This document shows, one piece after another, positions 49,646 to 58,919 of a DNA stretch of 64,000 nt (position 1 is its first letter; the number at the start of each line of letters is the position of its first letter). This DNA is from Sediminispirochaeta smaragdinae DSM 11293. GTDB taxonomy: Bacteria > Spirochaetota > Spirochaetia > DSM-16054 > Sediminispirochaetaceae. The stretch lies in contig NC_014364.1 of NCBI RefSeq assembly GCF_000143985.1, positions 1,426,001 through 1,490,000 on the forward strand. Reading direction: 5' to 3'. Below the pieces are notes generated by a model. The model was not told where the DNA came from and ran no database searches. It saw only the letters and a program-made list of their open reading frames with translations. Both the position numbers and the translations under genes were made by a program.

Positions 49646-52600
49646 ATGGGAGATATCATGCGGCCTGTTCCCTTGCGGGAGCTGGTAGAGAGAGTTTTTG
49701 GAGAATATAGGAAGTCACAGTCGATATTCGGTATACCTGTTTCACGATTTTACCGACCGTCGTCGGGAAAACGGATTTCCGTTTTTCACGGAAGCTGTAG
49801 TTCTCCCATGGGACCTGCCGCCGGGCCTCACACTCAGCTCGCTCAGAATATTATTGCCGCATATCTTTCCGGTGGCCGTTTTATGGAGCTGAAGACTGTT
49901 CAGATCATGGATACCCTTGAGATTGCAAAACCATGTATCGATGCAAGAGATGAATGTTACAACACCGAGTGGTCCACCGAGTACACCCTCACCAAGGCAT
50001 ACGATGAATATGTAAAGGCGTGGTTGCTTCTTCACGTGCTTGAGGAGTTGTTTGAACTTGGCGACGGTAAGGGGCCCTCTTTTATCTTTAATATGAGTGT
50101 CGGCTATGATCTCGCCGGCATCAAAACGGAACGGATGGATCAATTTATCGAGAGGATGATTGATTCTTCACATGATGAGCGATTCAAGGAACAGCTTGAG
50201 AGCCTTGAGGCTGTCCTTAGCGACGGCGCTTTGTATGCAGGCACCGATCTGGAAGCTCGTTTTCCTGCTTTACAGGGGATATCGAAGAGAATCGGTTCGA
50301 AGATCACTCCTTCGGTGACCCTTTCGACCATGCACGGCTGCCCACCCGATGAAATCGAGGCGATCTGCAGCTACATGCTCACAGAAAAGAAGATCCCCAC
50401 CTATGTAAAACTCAACCCGACCCTTCTGGGCTATGACAGGGTACGGGAAATCTTGGATGGTATGGGCTACTCTTATTTGCACCTAAGTCGCGAAGCCTTC
50501 GGCCATGATCTTCAGTGGGAGGCCGCCAGGGGGATGCTTCTGCGGCTTAAGGGACTGGCGGAAAAAGAGGGGCTGACCTTTGGGGTTAAGCTTTCCAATA
50601 CCCTTGGGTCGGTCAACGACCAGGGGGCATTGCCCGGAGACGAAATGTATATGTCCGGCAGGGCCCTTTATCCCCTGACCATCAACCTTGCAGCCCTTGT
50701 TTCAGAGGAGTTTGACGGGAAGATGCCCATCAGCTACGCCGGTGGTGCCTCCGCCTTTAATGTGAAGGCGATTTTCGAGGCGGGAATCCGTCCCATCACC
50801 TTGGCAACGGATATGCTCAAACCCGGCGGTTATTTCAGAATGGCTGAGCTTTCGGCCCTCACCGACGCCTCTTCAGGGTGGGGAAAGGGTACGGTCGATG
50901 TCGGGGCGGTAAAGAAGATGGCACAGCAGGCCCTTTCGGCGCAGAATGCGGTGAAAGATTTCAGGGGAAAGAGCCGGATAGAAACCCACCGGCCGCTGCC
51001 GCTGTTCGACTGTTATGTGGCTCCCTGTACCATCGGCTGCCCCATCGGACAGGATGTTCCCGAGTATGTCAGGCTCACCGGCGAAGGTCGCTACAGCGAG
51101 GCCCTGGATCTTATCTATGAAAAAAACGCCCTTCCCAACATCACCGGCCAGATCTGCGACCACCAGTGTCAGTATAACTGTACACGGCTCGACTACGAAG
51201 GGGCGGTAAAGATTCGAGAAATGAAACGAATCGCAGCCGACAACGGCTGGGATGAGTATATTCGCCGCCACAACACGGCGACCAGGAAAAACGGCCGGAA
51301 GGTTGCGGTGGTTGGCGCAGGTCCTGCCGGATTATCCGCCGCCTACTTCCTTGCACGGGAAGGGTTTGATGTAAAGGTCTTTGAGAAACACGACTCTGCC
51401 GGCGGGGTGGTGCGTCATGTCATTCCCCACTTCCGTCTTCCCCTTTCCGCCATTGAAAAGGATGTGGAGTTCATCAAATCCCACGGCGTCGAGTTCGAGT
51501 TTAATGTCGATCCCAGGTCCGTCACCATCGACGGACTGATTGCGAAGGGGTTTGAGTTTATCTTTCTCGGGGTAGGAGCGGAGAAGGGTAACGTAATGGC
51601 CCTCGACGGCTCCGACAGCAGGGTCCTGGAATCCCTCGACTTCCTGTGGGAGTTCCGAAACGCCCCGGAGAATGTGAAACTGGGACGGCGTGTTGTTGTC
51701 GTGGGCGGGGGAAATACCGCCATGGACAGCGCCCGGGCGGCCCTGCAGGTCCCCGGTGTGGAGAAGGTTTCGGTCCTCTACCGCAGAACCAAGGAGCAGA
51801 TGCCCGCCGACCTGGAAGAATATGATATGGCCGTTGAGGACGGCGTGGAGTTCCATTTTCTCCGTAACCCCGAGTCCTTCGATGCCGACGGCAGTGTCAC
51901 CTGCCGGGTGATGGAGCTCGGCAACATGGATGCCTCGGGACGACGCAGACCGGTTGCCACTGCAAAGACCGAAACCATCGAGGCCGATACCATCATCACT
52001 GCCATTGGGGAAACCGTCGATGCACAGGCCCTCAGTGATATGGGCCTTCCCCTTGGCCCTGACGGATGGCCCGAGGTGGATACCTCCACCCTGGAAACGA
52101 AAATTCCGCGGGTCTACCTTGGCGGAGACGCTCAAAGCGGACCTTCCACCATTGTCCGCTGTGTCGCCGCAGGGCGAAAAGCGGCCGATTCGATCTGCCG
52201 TTCTGCCGACAGCCAGTGGAAGCACGAGATACGGCTTCCCGAATCCGGCGATCGTGCAGCTGTTTTGCTTCAGCGAAAGGGAAAGATTCTCGAATCCGAG
52301 GATGTGAAGGCTGCGGGCGATGCGAAATTTGCAGAGCGGGAGGCCGCCAGGTGTCTGGAGTGCAACTACGTCTGTAACAAGTGTGTGGAAGTATGCCCTA
52401 ACCGGGCAAACATCGTCATAGAGACCCCTGATCTGGCCGATTTTCACGATCCTGCGCAGATCCTCCACATAGATGCCTACTGCAACGAGTGCGGAAACTG
52501 TGCGACCTTCTGCCCTCACGACGGCAGGCCCTATCGAGACAAGTTCACCATCTACAACAGAAAAGACGATTTCGAGAATTCGGCCAATCCCGGCTTTTTT

Positions 52601-52765
52601 ATCCGGGACGGAAGGCTCTTCCTGCGCCAAAACGGACAGGTTTCCGAATACTCGATAGACAAAGAGGGTAGAATTTCCGGCGGCTTTGTGGACAGAAGGG
52701 TTTCGGCTGTGATCGGAAAGGTGGCAAGTGAATACAATTATCTGCTTACGGCAGTGGGAGAATAA
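49646..52765 (+). CDS. ygfK: YgfK-type iron-sulfur flavoprotein oxidoreductase
   Basis: 1,039 residues from ATG 49646 (AAGGGG seven bases upstream; GTG 49640 possible), the length of E. coli YgfK. The N-terminal 420 residues resemble a dihydroorotate-dehydrogenase-like barrel (ISYAGGASAFNVKAIFEAG). Next a GltD-like Fe-S domain (CTIGCPIGQDVPEY, CDHQCQYNC), then FAD and NADPH sites (VAVVGAGPAGLSAAYFLAREG; VVVVGGGNTAMDSARAAL), and C-terminal 4Fe-4S sets (CNYVCNKCVEVCP; CNECGNCATFCP). Formerly called putative selenate reductase; in gut anaerobes ygfK homologues are genetically tied to purine/urate breakdown. Likely a redox enzyme on a purine ring or its electron hub. Confidence 0.9.
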   Translation: MGDIMRPVPLRELVERVFGEYRKSQSIFGIPVSRFYRPSSGKRISVFHGSCSSPMGPAAGPHTQLAQNIIAAYLSGGRFMELKTVQIMDTLEIAKPCIDARDECYNTEWSTEYTLTKAYDEYVKAWLLLHVLEELFELGDGKGPSFIFNMSVGYDLAGIKTERMDQFIERMIDSSHDERFKEQLESLEAVLSDGALYAGTDLEARFPALQGISKRIGSKITPSVTLSTMHGCPPDEIEAICSYMLTEKKIPTYVKLNPTLLGYDRVREILDGMGYSYLHLSREAFGHDLQWEAARGMLLRLKGLAEKEGLTFGVKLSNTLGSVNDQGALPGDEMYMSGRALYPLTINLAALVSEEFDGKMPISYAGGASAFNVKAIFEAGIRPITLATDMLKPGGYFRMAELSALTDASSGWGKGTVDVGAVKKMAQQALSAQNAVKDFRGKSRIETHRPLPLFDCYVAPCTIGCPIGQDVPEYVRLTGEGRYSEALDLIYEKNALPNITGQICDHQCQYNCTRLDYEGAVKIREMKRIAADNGWDEYIRRHNTATRKNGRKVAVVGAGPAGLSAAYFLAREGFDVKVFEKHDSAGGVVRHVIPHFRLPLSAIEKDVEFIKSHGVEFEFNVDPRSVTIDGLIAKGFEFIFLGVGAEKGNVMALDGSDSRVLESLDFLWEFRNAPENVKLGRRVVVVGGGNTAMDSARAALQVPGVEKVSVLYRRTKEQMPADLEEYDMAVEDGVEFHFLRNPESFDADGSVTCRVMELGNMDASGRRRPVATAKTETIEADTIITAIGETVDAQALSDMGLPLGPDGWPEVDTSTLETKIPRVYLGGDAQSGPSTIVRCVAAGRKAADSICRSADSQWKHEIRLPESGDRAAVLLQRKGKILESEDVKAAGDAKFAEREAARCLECNYVCNKCVEVCPNRANIVIETPDLADFHDPAQILHIDAYCNECGNCATFCPHDGRPYRDKFTIYNRKDDFENSANPGFFIRDGRLFLRQNGQVSEYSIDKEGRISGGFVDRRVSAVIGKVASEYNYLLTAVGE

Positions 52766-52768
52766 CCA

Positions 52769-54103
52769 GTGATCATTATTAAAGATGCTCAGGCAATGCA
52801 GTTTAACCCTCCCAGGGTTTGGGAGAAGGCCGATATCGTTATCGACGGTGATACCATACTCGCCGTGGGGGAAAATGCCGGAGTAGCGTATCGGGACCGG
52901 GCGGAGAAGGTGATCGATGCATCGGGCAGACTGGTCTATCCGGGCCTTGTCTGCAGCCATCATCACTACTACAGCGGCCTTTCCCGTGGGGTCATGGCCA
53001 AGGTCGGTCCGACCCCGGACTTTGTCTCGACCCTTCGGAACCTCTGGTGGCTCCTTGATCGGGCCCTGGACGAGGAGTCGGTCTACTATTCCGGACTCAT
53101 TTGCTCTATGGATGCCATCAAGTCCGGAACCACTGCGGTCATCGATCACCATGCAAGCCCCAGCTATATCAAGGGAAGCCTTGCCACCTTGAAGAAATCC
53201 TTCGAAAAGGTGGGCCTTCGGGGTATGACCTGTTACGAGACCACGGACCGAAACGGCCTTGAGGGCATGGAACAGGGGATCGAGGAGAATATCGAATTTG
53301 CCAAGCTTATCGACGAAGAGAAGAAAAGCGGCAGGGGCGATCATCTTGTAGAGGCGGCCATCGGCGGACATGCCCCCTTTACCCTTCCCGACGCAGGGCT
53401 TGTTGCAATGAAGGAAGCGGTCGATGTAACCGGCCGGGGAATTCACCTTCATGTTGCCGAGGGGCGCTACGATGTCAGTGATTCTCACCTGCGTTTCAAC
53501 AAGGATCTCGGCCGTCGGCTTGCTGACCACGGCCTCCTTAACGAGAAGGCGCTTTTGGTCCACGGTATCTACCTTTCCGATGAGGATATTCGGCTTATCA
53601 ACGAGGCCGATGCCTATCTTGTGCATAACGCCCGAAGCAACATGAACAACGGGGTCGGCTACAATGTCAATCTGCCGAAGTATAAGAATCTTGCCCTCGG
53701 AACCGACGGGATCGGCGCAAACATGTTCGAGGAATTTAAGTTCGCCTACTTCAAACACAAGGATGCAGGCGGCCAGCTCTGGCCGGATGATTATCTGAGG
53801 TTTCTCTACAATGGAAACGCTATCCTGGAGCGTTATTTTGACGAAAAGTACGGGCGCCTGGAGGCCGGCTACAAGGCGGATATCGTTATTGCCGACTATC
53901 TTAGCCCGACGCCGCTTGCCCCCGAAAATATCGCTGGGCACATGGCCTTCGGCATGACAAGCGGTGATGTACGGACCGTACTTGTTAACGGCCGCGTGGT
54001 GCTGGAAGATGGCCGCTTCCCCTTTGATGCAGAGGCACTGTATGCCGAGGCCCGCAAAACGACACTGCGGGTCTGGAAGAACATAGACAGATTAGCCGAT
54101 TAA
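52769..54103 (+). CDS. ssnA: SsnA-type amidohydrolase
   Basis: 444 residues starting at GTG 52769, three bases after ygfK. Amidohydrolase-superfamily metal ligands: YPGLVCSHHHYYSGLSRG, later HLHVAEGRYDV, ALLVHGIYLS and LGTDGIGANM. SsnA proteins are chlorohydrolase/guanine-deaminase relatives always found with YgfK in these clusters, and are expected to deaminate or open a purine-derived ring. Position and motifs make the name firm; the precise substrate is not. Confidence 0.9.
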   Translation: MIIIKDAQAMQFNPPRVWEKADIVIDGDTILAVGENAGVAYRDRAEKVIDASGRLVYPGLVCSHHHYYSGLSRGVMAKVGPTPDFVSTLRNLWWLLDRALDEESVYYSGLICSMDAIKSGTTAVIDHHASPSYIKGSLATLKKSFEKVGLRGMTCYETTDRNGLEGMEQGIEENIEFAKLIDEEKKSGRGDHLVEAAIGGHAPFTLPDAGLVAMKEAVDVTGRGIHLHVAEGRYDVSDSHLRFNKDLGRRLADHGLLNEKALLVHGIYLSDEDIRLINEADAYLVHNARSNMNNGVGYNVNLPKYKNLALGTDGIGANMFEEFKFAYFKHKDAGGQLWPDDYLRFLYNGNAILERYFDEKYGRLEAGYKADIVIADYLSPTPLAPENIAGHMAFGMTSGDVRTVLVNGRVVLEDGRFPFDAEALYAEARKTTLRVWKNIDRLAD

Positions 54104-54141
54104 AAAAGACGGCAAATATAAAACGACAAAGGAGAATTAAT

Positions 54142-55362
54142 ATGGGAGTTCGTGACGATATTCTGAAAAAAGCGAAGGAATACCGTGACTATACGGCACA
54201 GGTCCTGAGCGAAATGGTACAGATCAAAAGTTACAGCGGGGATGAAGAGGCTGTCTGCCGGAAGATTGTCCAGATGTGCCAGGATGCCGGTTTCGACGAG
54301 GTTCGTATCGACGGCCTCGGAAGCGTGATCGGCAGGGTTGGAAACGGGCCCAAGACCATTGCCTTCGACGCTCATATCGATACCGTCGAAGTCGGCGACC
54401 CCGACCAGTGGAAGTTTGACCCCTTTTCCGGCCTTATCAAGGAGGGGCTGATTCACGGACGGGGATCCAGCGATCAGAAGGGTGGTGCCGCCAGCATGAT
54501 TGCCGCCGGTCGAATTCTGAAGGAACTTGGCTACAGCGGTGAATACACTGTCTACTTTACCTTTACCGTCATGGAAGAGGACTGCGACGGCATGTGCTGG
54601 AAGTACCTTATCGAAGAAGAGAAGTTCAAACCGGACCTTTTTGTCTCTACCGAACCGACCAGCTGCCGTATCTACCGCGGACACCGGGGAAGGATGGAGA
54701 TGATGGTGCGCCTCAAAGGGGTTTCCAGCCACGGCTCCGCCCCGGAGCGGGGTGAAAGTGCCGCCTACAAGGCAGCTCGTGCCGCCCTCGCCATGGAAAA
54801 GCTCAATGCAGATCTCCAGCCCGACGACGATAATTTTCTCGGAAAGGGAACCGTCGTGGTAAGCCAAATCGATGTAAAGGGTCCAAGCCAGTGTGCGGTT
54901 CCCGATCAGGCTATGCTCTATCTCGATCGACGCCTGACCTGGGGTGAGGACAAGGAACTTGCCATCGCCCAGGTGAAAAAGTACATTTCCGAGGCCATCG
55001 GCGAGAGCGAGGATAAGGTACAGGTGGAGATGCCCATGTACGAAGAGCTCGGCTGGAAGAAGCTGGACTATCATCAGGAGCTGTACTTTCCCACATGGAA
55101 GATTCCCGAGGACAATAAACTGGTTCAGGCAGGTGTGAGCGCCTATAAGGATCTCTGGAACAAGGAGCCGGTTGTCGATAAGTGGACATTTTCCACCAAT
55201 GCCGTTGCCACTACCGGACGCCATAAAATTCCGGCCATCGGCTTCGGCCCCGGGGATGAGGCTCAGGCCCATGCCCCTAATGAGATCACCAGGGTAGATG
55301 ATCTTGAGATCTGTTCGGCCTTTTATGCCATGCTTCCCTATGTACTTGAAGGAAAAAACTAG
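54142..55362 (+). CDS. ygeY: YgeY-family M20 peptidase-like hydrolase
   Basis: 406 residues with AAGGAGAATTAAT before ATG 54142. M20 metal-binding pattern: IAFDAHIDTVEVGD, HGRGSSDQKGG, VMEEDCDGMCW (Glu-Glu) and STEPTSCRIYRGHRG, and a terminal His in GFGPGDEAQAHAPNE. YgeY is annotated as a selenium-metabolism-linked hydrolase and is part of the anaerobic purine catabolic set, where it probably cleaves a carbamoyl- or acyl-amino intermediate. Followed by a terminator, so the first three genes may form one transcript with partial read-through to the next block. Confidence 0.92.
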   Translation: MGVRDDILKKAKEYRDYTAQVLSEMVQIKSYSGDEEAVCRKIVQMCQDAGFDEVRIDGLGSVIGRVGNGPKTIAFDAHIDTVEVGDPDQWKFDPFSGLIKEGLIHGRGSSDQKGGAASMIAAGRILKELGYSGEYTVYFTFTVMEEDCDGMCWKYLIEEEKFKPDLFVSTEPTSCRIYRGHRGRMEMMVRLKGVSSHGSAPERGESAAYKAARAALAMEKLNADLQPDDDNFLGKGTVVVSQIDVKGPSQCAVPDQAMLYLDRRLTWGEDKELAIAQVKKYISEAIGESEDKVQVEMPMYEELGWKKLDYHQELYFPTWKIPEDNKLVQAGVSAYKDLWNKEPVVDKWTFSTNAVATTGRHKIPAIGFGPGDEAQAHAPNEITRVDDLEICSAFYAMLPYVLEGKN

Positions 55363-55386
55363 TATATTACTAGAGTATAGGATTGT

Positions 55387-55418
55387 GCCCGTCCGCCGAT
55401 GACGACGGACGGGCTTTT
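55387..55418 (+). terminator. Terminator after ygeY
   Basis: GCCCGTCCG (55387-55395) pairs with CGGACGGGC (55406-55414), then TTTT. A small CCTCC/GGAGG hairpin (55428-55442) near the ribosome-binding region of the next gene could affect its translation. Confidence 0.7.
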
Positions 55419-55460
55419 CGACGCTAACCTCCGTCCGGGAGGAAGAAGGGTAGGTCTTGA

Positions 55461-57596
55461 ATGAACGCAAACATCAGTAAGGCCGTGACGCGGGTCGATG
55501 CCGAGGCAAAGAGTACCGGAGCTGCCAAGTATGTCTCAGATCTCCAGTTTCCGGGACTCTTATACGCCAGGGTTCTCCGCTCGGATCGCGCCAGAGCAAC
55601 AATTCTTGAGGTACATGTTCCACCGCTACCCGAGGGCTATTTTTTCATAAATAAAAACGATATTCCCTCTGGTGGCACCAATGAAGTCTTAATGATCAAA
55701 AAGGATTGGCCCGTATTCGCCGACGGCCGGGTCCGCTATATCGGAGAAGCCATCGGCCTGGTTGTAGGGCCTGATCGACAAAGGGTGCTGGAAATCCTGA
55801 AAGGAATCGAGGTAGTCTACGAGGATCTCGATCCCGTGTTCACGCTGGAGGAGGCCCTTGCACTCAAAGGGGGCCCGCTTTACGGTGATGATAATCTCTA
55901 TGCCGATTACCATCTGGTCAAGGGAGACCCCGACGCCGCCTTTGACGCTGCCGATCAAATCATCGAAGATGAGATCAGCACCGGCTATCAGGAACATATC
56001 TACATGGAGCCTCAGGGGGTCATCGGAACCCTGGAAGAGGGGAAGATTACCTTTTACGCCTCAAGCCAGTGTCCCTTTTACATTCGAAAGGCCGTTGCGC
56101 ATTGTTTAGGCCTTTCTCCCGACGAGGTGAGGGTGAAGCAGGCTGTTACCGGAGGCGCTTTCGGGGGCAAGGAGCACTTCCCCGATGTGATGGCCACCCC
56201 TGTCGCCGTTGCGGTACACAAGATAGGAAAGCCTGTTCAGCTGGTTCTCGACCGCATCGAGGACATCAGCTTTACCCCCAAACGGCATCCCAGTACAACC
56301 CGTTTCCGAACGGCCCTGGACAAAGATGGGAAAATCATCGGTATGGATATCGATGTACAGATAAACGCTGGGGCCTACGAGAGCTGCTCGCTTGTCGTTC
56401 TTCAGAGGGCGATTTTCAGTTCCAACAGTGTCTACGACATTCCCAACGTCAAGATTCGGGGCAGGGCCATTGCCACGAACAATGTGCCCAGCGATGCCTA
56501 CCGCGGTTTCGGGGCGCCCCAGGGGCTTTTTGCGGTTGAGATGCATATGAGCCATCTCGCACGGCAGCTTGGTGTCGATGAGCTTGCCTTCAAAGAGCGT
56601 TATTTTACGGAAAAGGGTGGTGTAACCGTCACCAACGGCAAGATCAAAGAGGATGTCAAACTGCCGGAGATGCTCCAAAAGATTAAAGAGGCCTCCGACT
56701 ACGATCGAAAGGCCGCCGAGTATAGCCGTGGGGCCCTTCGGGGAATCGGCATATCGATTTTTAATCACGGCAGCGGTTTTACCGGTAACGGAGAACAGGC
56801 GATCATAAAGGGCCTTGTTACCATGCGGGGAAGGCGTGATGGAAAGGCTGACCTGTTGGTGAGTAACGTAGAGATGGGGCAGGGACTCCAAACCACCTTT
56901 CGTAAGATCGCTGCCCAGGTTCTCGGCCTGCCGGTGGAGGATGTCGGTTATGATAATCCCGATACCGACCGTGTCCCCGATTCCGGCCCGACCTGTGCCT
57001 CTCGCTCCATTGCGGTTGTGGGTTTTCTGGTCCAGGAATGTGCAAAGAAGTTGAAAGCCGCCTGGAAGCCGGGGGAAATGGTCGAAGTTTCCCACCGTTA
57101 CGCCCCGCCTCCCGGACTGGAATGGAACCAGGATGATCTTCAGGGGGATGCATACCCCTCTTTCGGCTGGGGGATCAATGTTGTCGAAGTGGAGGTCGAT
57201 CCGGTTACCTATGAGGTTTCCACAAAGGGAATCTGGTCGGTTTTTGATGTGGGAACGGCCATCGACGAGAGGGTGGTTGAAGGGCAGGCTCATGGTGGTA
57301 TCATCCAGGGGCTCGGTTATGCCAGCCTTGAAAAGCTGGAGGCGGTCAACGGACGCTTTCGCCAGCATACCATGGCCGATTATGTCATTCCGACCTCCAT
57401 GGATTTCCCATCCATCCACAACCAATTGGTAGACAATCCCTATCCCTACGGTCCCTTTGGAGCAAAGGGGGCGGGAGAGCTGGTCTTCGACGGCGCCGCT
57501 CCTGCCTATGCCGATGCGGTTCAGTGGGCAATCGACAAGCCTGTCGACCGGATTCCGGTCACGCCGGAATATCTGATGGAGGTGATCGAAGGATGA
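55461..57596 (+). CDS. xdhA: Xanthine dehydrogenase molybdenum-binding subunit
   Basis: 711 residues of the xanthine-oxidase Mo-cofactor family: AKYVSDLQFPGLLYARVLRS, GGAFGGKEHFPDVMATPVAVA, AYRGFGAPQGLFAVE, and the active-site loop PYGPFGAKGAGELVF with the catalytic Glu of GxKGxGE. No selenocysteine codon is seen. It hydroxylates purines such as hypoxanthine or xanthine (or works in reverse on urate). Its stop overlaps the start of the iron-sulfur subunit (ATGA), and the FAD subunit follows, a complete three-subunit enzyme. Confidence 0.92.
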   Translation: MNANISKAVTRVDAEAKSTGAAKYVSDLQFPGLLYARVLRSDRARATILEVHVPPLPEGYFFINKNDIPSGGTNEVLMIKKDWPVFADGRVRYIGEAIGLVVGPDRQRVLEILKGIEVVYEDLDPVFTLEEALALKGGPLYGDDNLYADYHLVKGDPDAAFDAADQIIEDEISTGYQEHIYMEPQGVIGTLEEGKITFYASSQCPFYIRKAVAHCLGLSPDEVRVKQAVTGGAFGGKEHFPDVMATPVAVAVHKIGKPVQLVLDRIEDISFTPKRHPSTTRFRTALDKDGKIIGMDIDVQINAGAYESCSLVVLQRAIFSSNSVYDIPNVKIRGRAIATNNVPSDAYRGFGAPQGLFAVEMHMSHLARQLGVDELAFKERYFTEKGGVTVTNGKIKEDVKLPEMLQKIKEASDYDRKAAEYSRGALRGIGISIFNHGSGFTGNGEQAIIKGLVTMRGRRDGKADLLVSNVEMGQGLQTTFRKIAAQVLGLPVEDVGYDNPDTDRVPDSGPTCASRSIAVVGFLVQECAKKLKAAWKPGEMVEVSHRYAPPPGLEWNQDDLQGDAYPSFGWGINVVEVEVDPVTYEVSTKGIWSVFDVGTAIDERVVEGQAHGGIIQGLGYASLEKLEAVNGRFRQHTMADYVIPTSMDFPSIHNQLVDNPYPYGPFGAKGAGELVFDGAAPAYADAVQWAIDKPVDRIPVTPEYLMEVIEG

Positions 57597-58066
57597 GCTT
57601 GGTATCTTTTACATTAAACGGGAAACCGGTAAGCGTGGAAGCCGATCCGCTTCTGCGCCTACTTGATCTGCTTCGTGAAGATCTCGGCCTCACCGGCGTC
57701 AAAGAGGGCTGTGGAGAGGGGGAATGCGGAGCCTGTTCTGTTCTCAAAGACGGAAAGATTGTTAATTCATGTCTGATCCCCGTGGCTACCGTTGCGGGAT
57801 GTGAGATCGTAACCCCGGAAGGACTCCGTGACACGGATAGGGGTAAGTGCATCGTCGAGGCCTTTGCAGAAAGCGGGGCTGTTCAGTGTGGTTTCTGTAC
57901 GCCCGGAATGATGATGGCAACCGAGTCTCTTTTGCGTAAGAATCCCGATCCGAGCGAGGCTGAGGTGCGGGAAGGGCTTTCCGGCAACCTCTGTCGTTGT
58001 ACCGGTTACGACATGATTGTTCGCGGGGTTTTGCTTGCCGCGAACAAGGGGAGGGGGCTATGGTAA
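57593..58066 (+). CDS. xdhC: Xanthine dehydrogenase [2Fe-2S] subunit
   Basis: 157 residues from ATG 57593. All eight cluster cysteines are present: Cys40, 45 and 48 in [10 protein letters not shown] and Cys60 (plant-type cluster), then QCGFCTPG and LCRCTGY (second cluster). Transfers electrons from the Mo centre to FAD. It overlaps both neighbours by a few bases. It is the only protein of this block with intact 2Fe-2S ligands. Confidence 0.95.
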   Translation: MSLVSFTLNGKPVSVEADPLLRLLDLLREDLGLTGVKEGCGEGECGACSVLKDGKIVNSCLIPVATVAGCEIVTPEGLRDTDRGKCIVEAFAESGAVQCGFCTPGMMMATESLLRKNPDPSEAEVREGLSGNLCRCTGYDMIVRGVLLAANKGRGLW

Positions 58067-58917
58067 CGGGATACAAACCTCAAACCCTCCGCGAGGCGCT
58101 CGAATTACGGAAAAACAGCGGGGTTCTTCCCTTTGCCGGAGGTACGGACCTCATGGTTCGCTATAAAAGCTGGGCGGGGACGCTTCCTTCTTTTCCAAAA
58201 TCCGTGCTCTTTTTAGGCCATTTGAAGGAACTCCAAAACATTGAGCTAAGCAGTGGAAAGATTATCTACGGTGCGGGTGCCACCCTGACCGAAATCATGG
58301 AGTATCCCGGCACCCCAGCCCTTCTCGCCGAAGCAATCCGGGGCATCGCTGCACCAGCCTTGCGAAATGTCGGCACCATGGCCGGAAACCTCTGCAACGC
58401 ATCTCCTGCCGGAGATTCGATTTGCGCCCTCTATGCTCTTGGAGCCTCTGTTGTCTGTAAAAGCCTTTCCGGTGAACGACAGATTCCCGTCATCGATTTT
58501 GTGACAGGGCCGGGCCGAACGGCCCTCGCCGATGATGAGATTGTGTCGGCCATCATTGTCCCTGCTCTCGATTGGACTGTTACTTTTTATCGCAAGGTGG
58601 GAACGAGAAAGGCAAACGCTCTTTCCAAACTGAGCTTCTGCGGCCTCGCCAAGATCAAAGGCGGCCGGATCGACGATGTCAGGATTGCCGTCGGTGCTGT
58701 CGGTCCGACGGTTGTTCGTAGCCTTGAGTTGGAAAGGCTCTTGGCCGGGGCGGGATCCGGCGAGCTTGAAGAGCTTCGCGAGCGCCTGCTGCAATCCTAT
58801 GGTGCCATGATCGTGCCTATAGACGATCAGCGTTCCACCGCAGCCTATCGAAAAAGGGTTGCCCTCAATCTTCTGGAACTATTTATCGATGACGAACTGA
58901 AGAAAGGAGTCTCCTGA
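58060..58917 (+). CDS. xdhB: Xanthine dehydrogenase FAD-binding subunit
   Basis: 285 residues from ATG 58060 (GAGGGGG upstream), overlapping the iron-sulfur subunit stop. FAD motifs LPFAGGTDLMVRYKSW and RNVGTMAGNLCNASPAGDSICALYALGA are intact, and the C-terminal CO-dehydrogenase-flavoprotein domain is present. It passes electrons to NAD+ or another acceptor. Confidence 0.94.
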   Translation: MVTGYKPQTLREALELRKNSGVLPFAGGTDLMVRYKSWAGTLPSFPKSVLFLGHLKELQNIELSSGKIIYGAGATLTEIMEYPGTPALLAEAIRGIAAPALRNVGTMAGNLCNASPAGDSICALYALGASVVCKSLSGERQIPVIDFVTGPGRTALADDEIVSAIIVPALDWTVTFYRKVGTRKANALSKLSFCGLAKIKGGRIDDVRIAVGAVGPTVVRSLELERLLAGAGSGELEELRERLLQSYGAMIVPIDDQRSTAAYRKRVALNLLELFIDDELKKGVS

Positions 58918-58919
58918 CC

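Noticed and set aside
51332-53941. Very long antisense open frame (about 869 codons) opposite ygfK and ssnA
   Set aside because: Spans two firmly identified genes, composition unlike a protein family, no ribosome-binding site; a shadow of codon bias.
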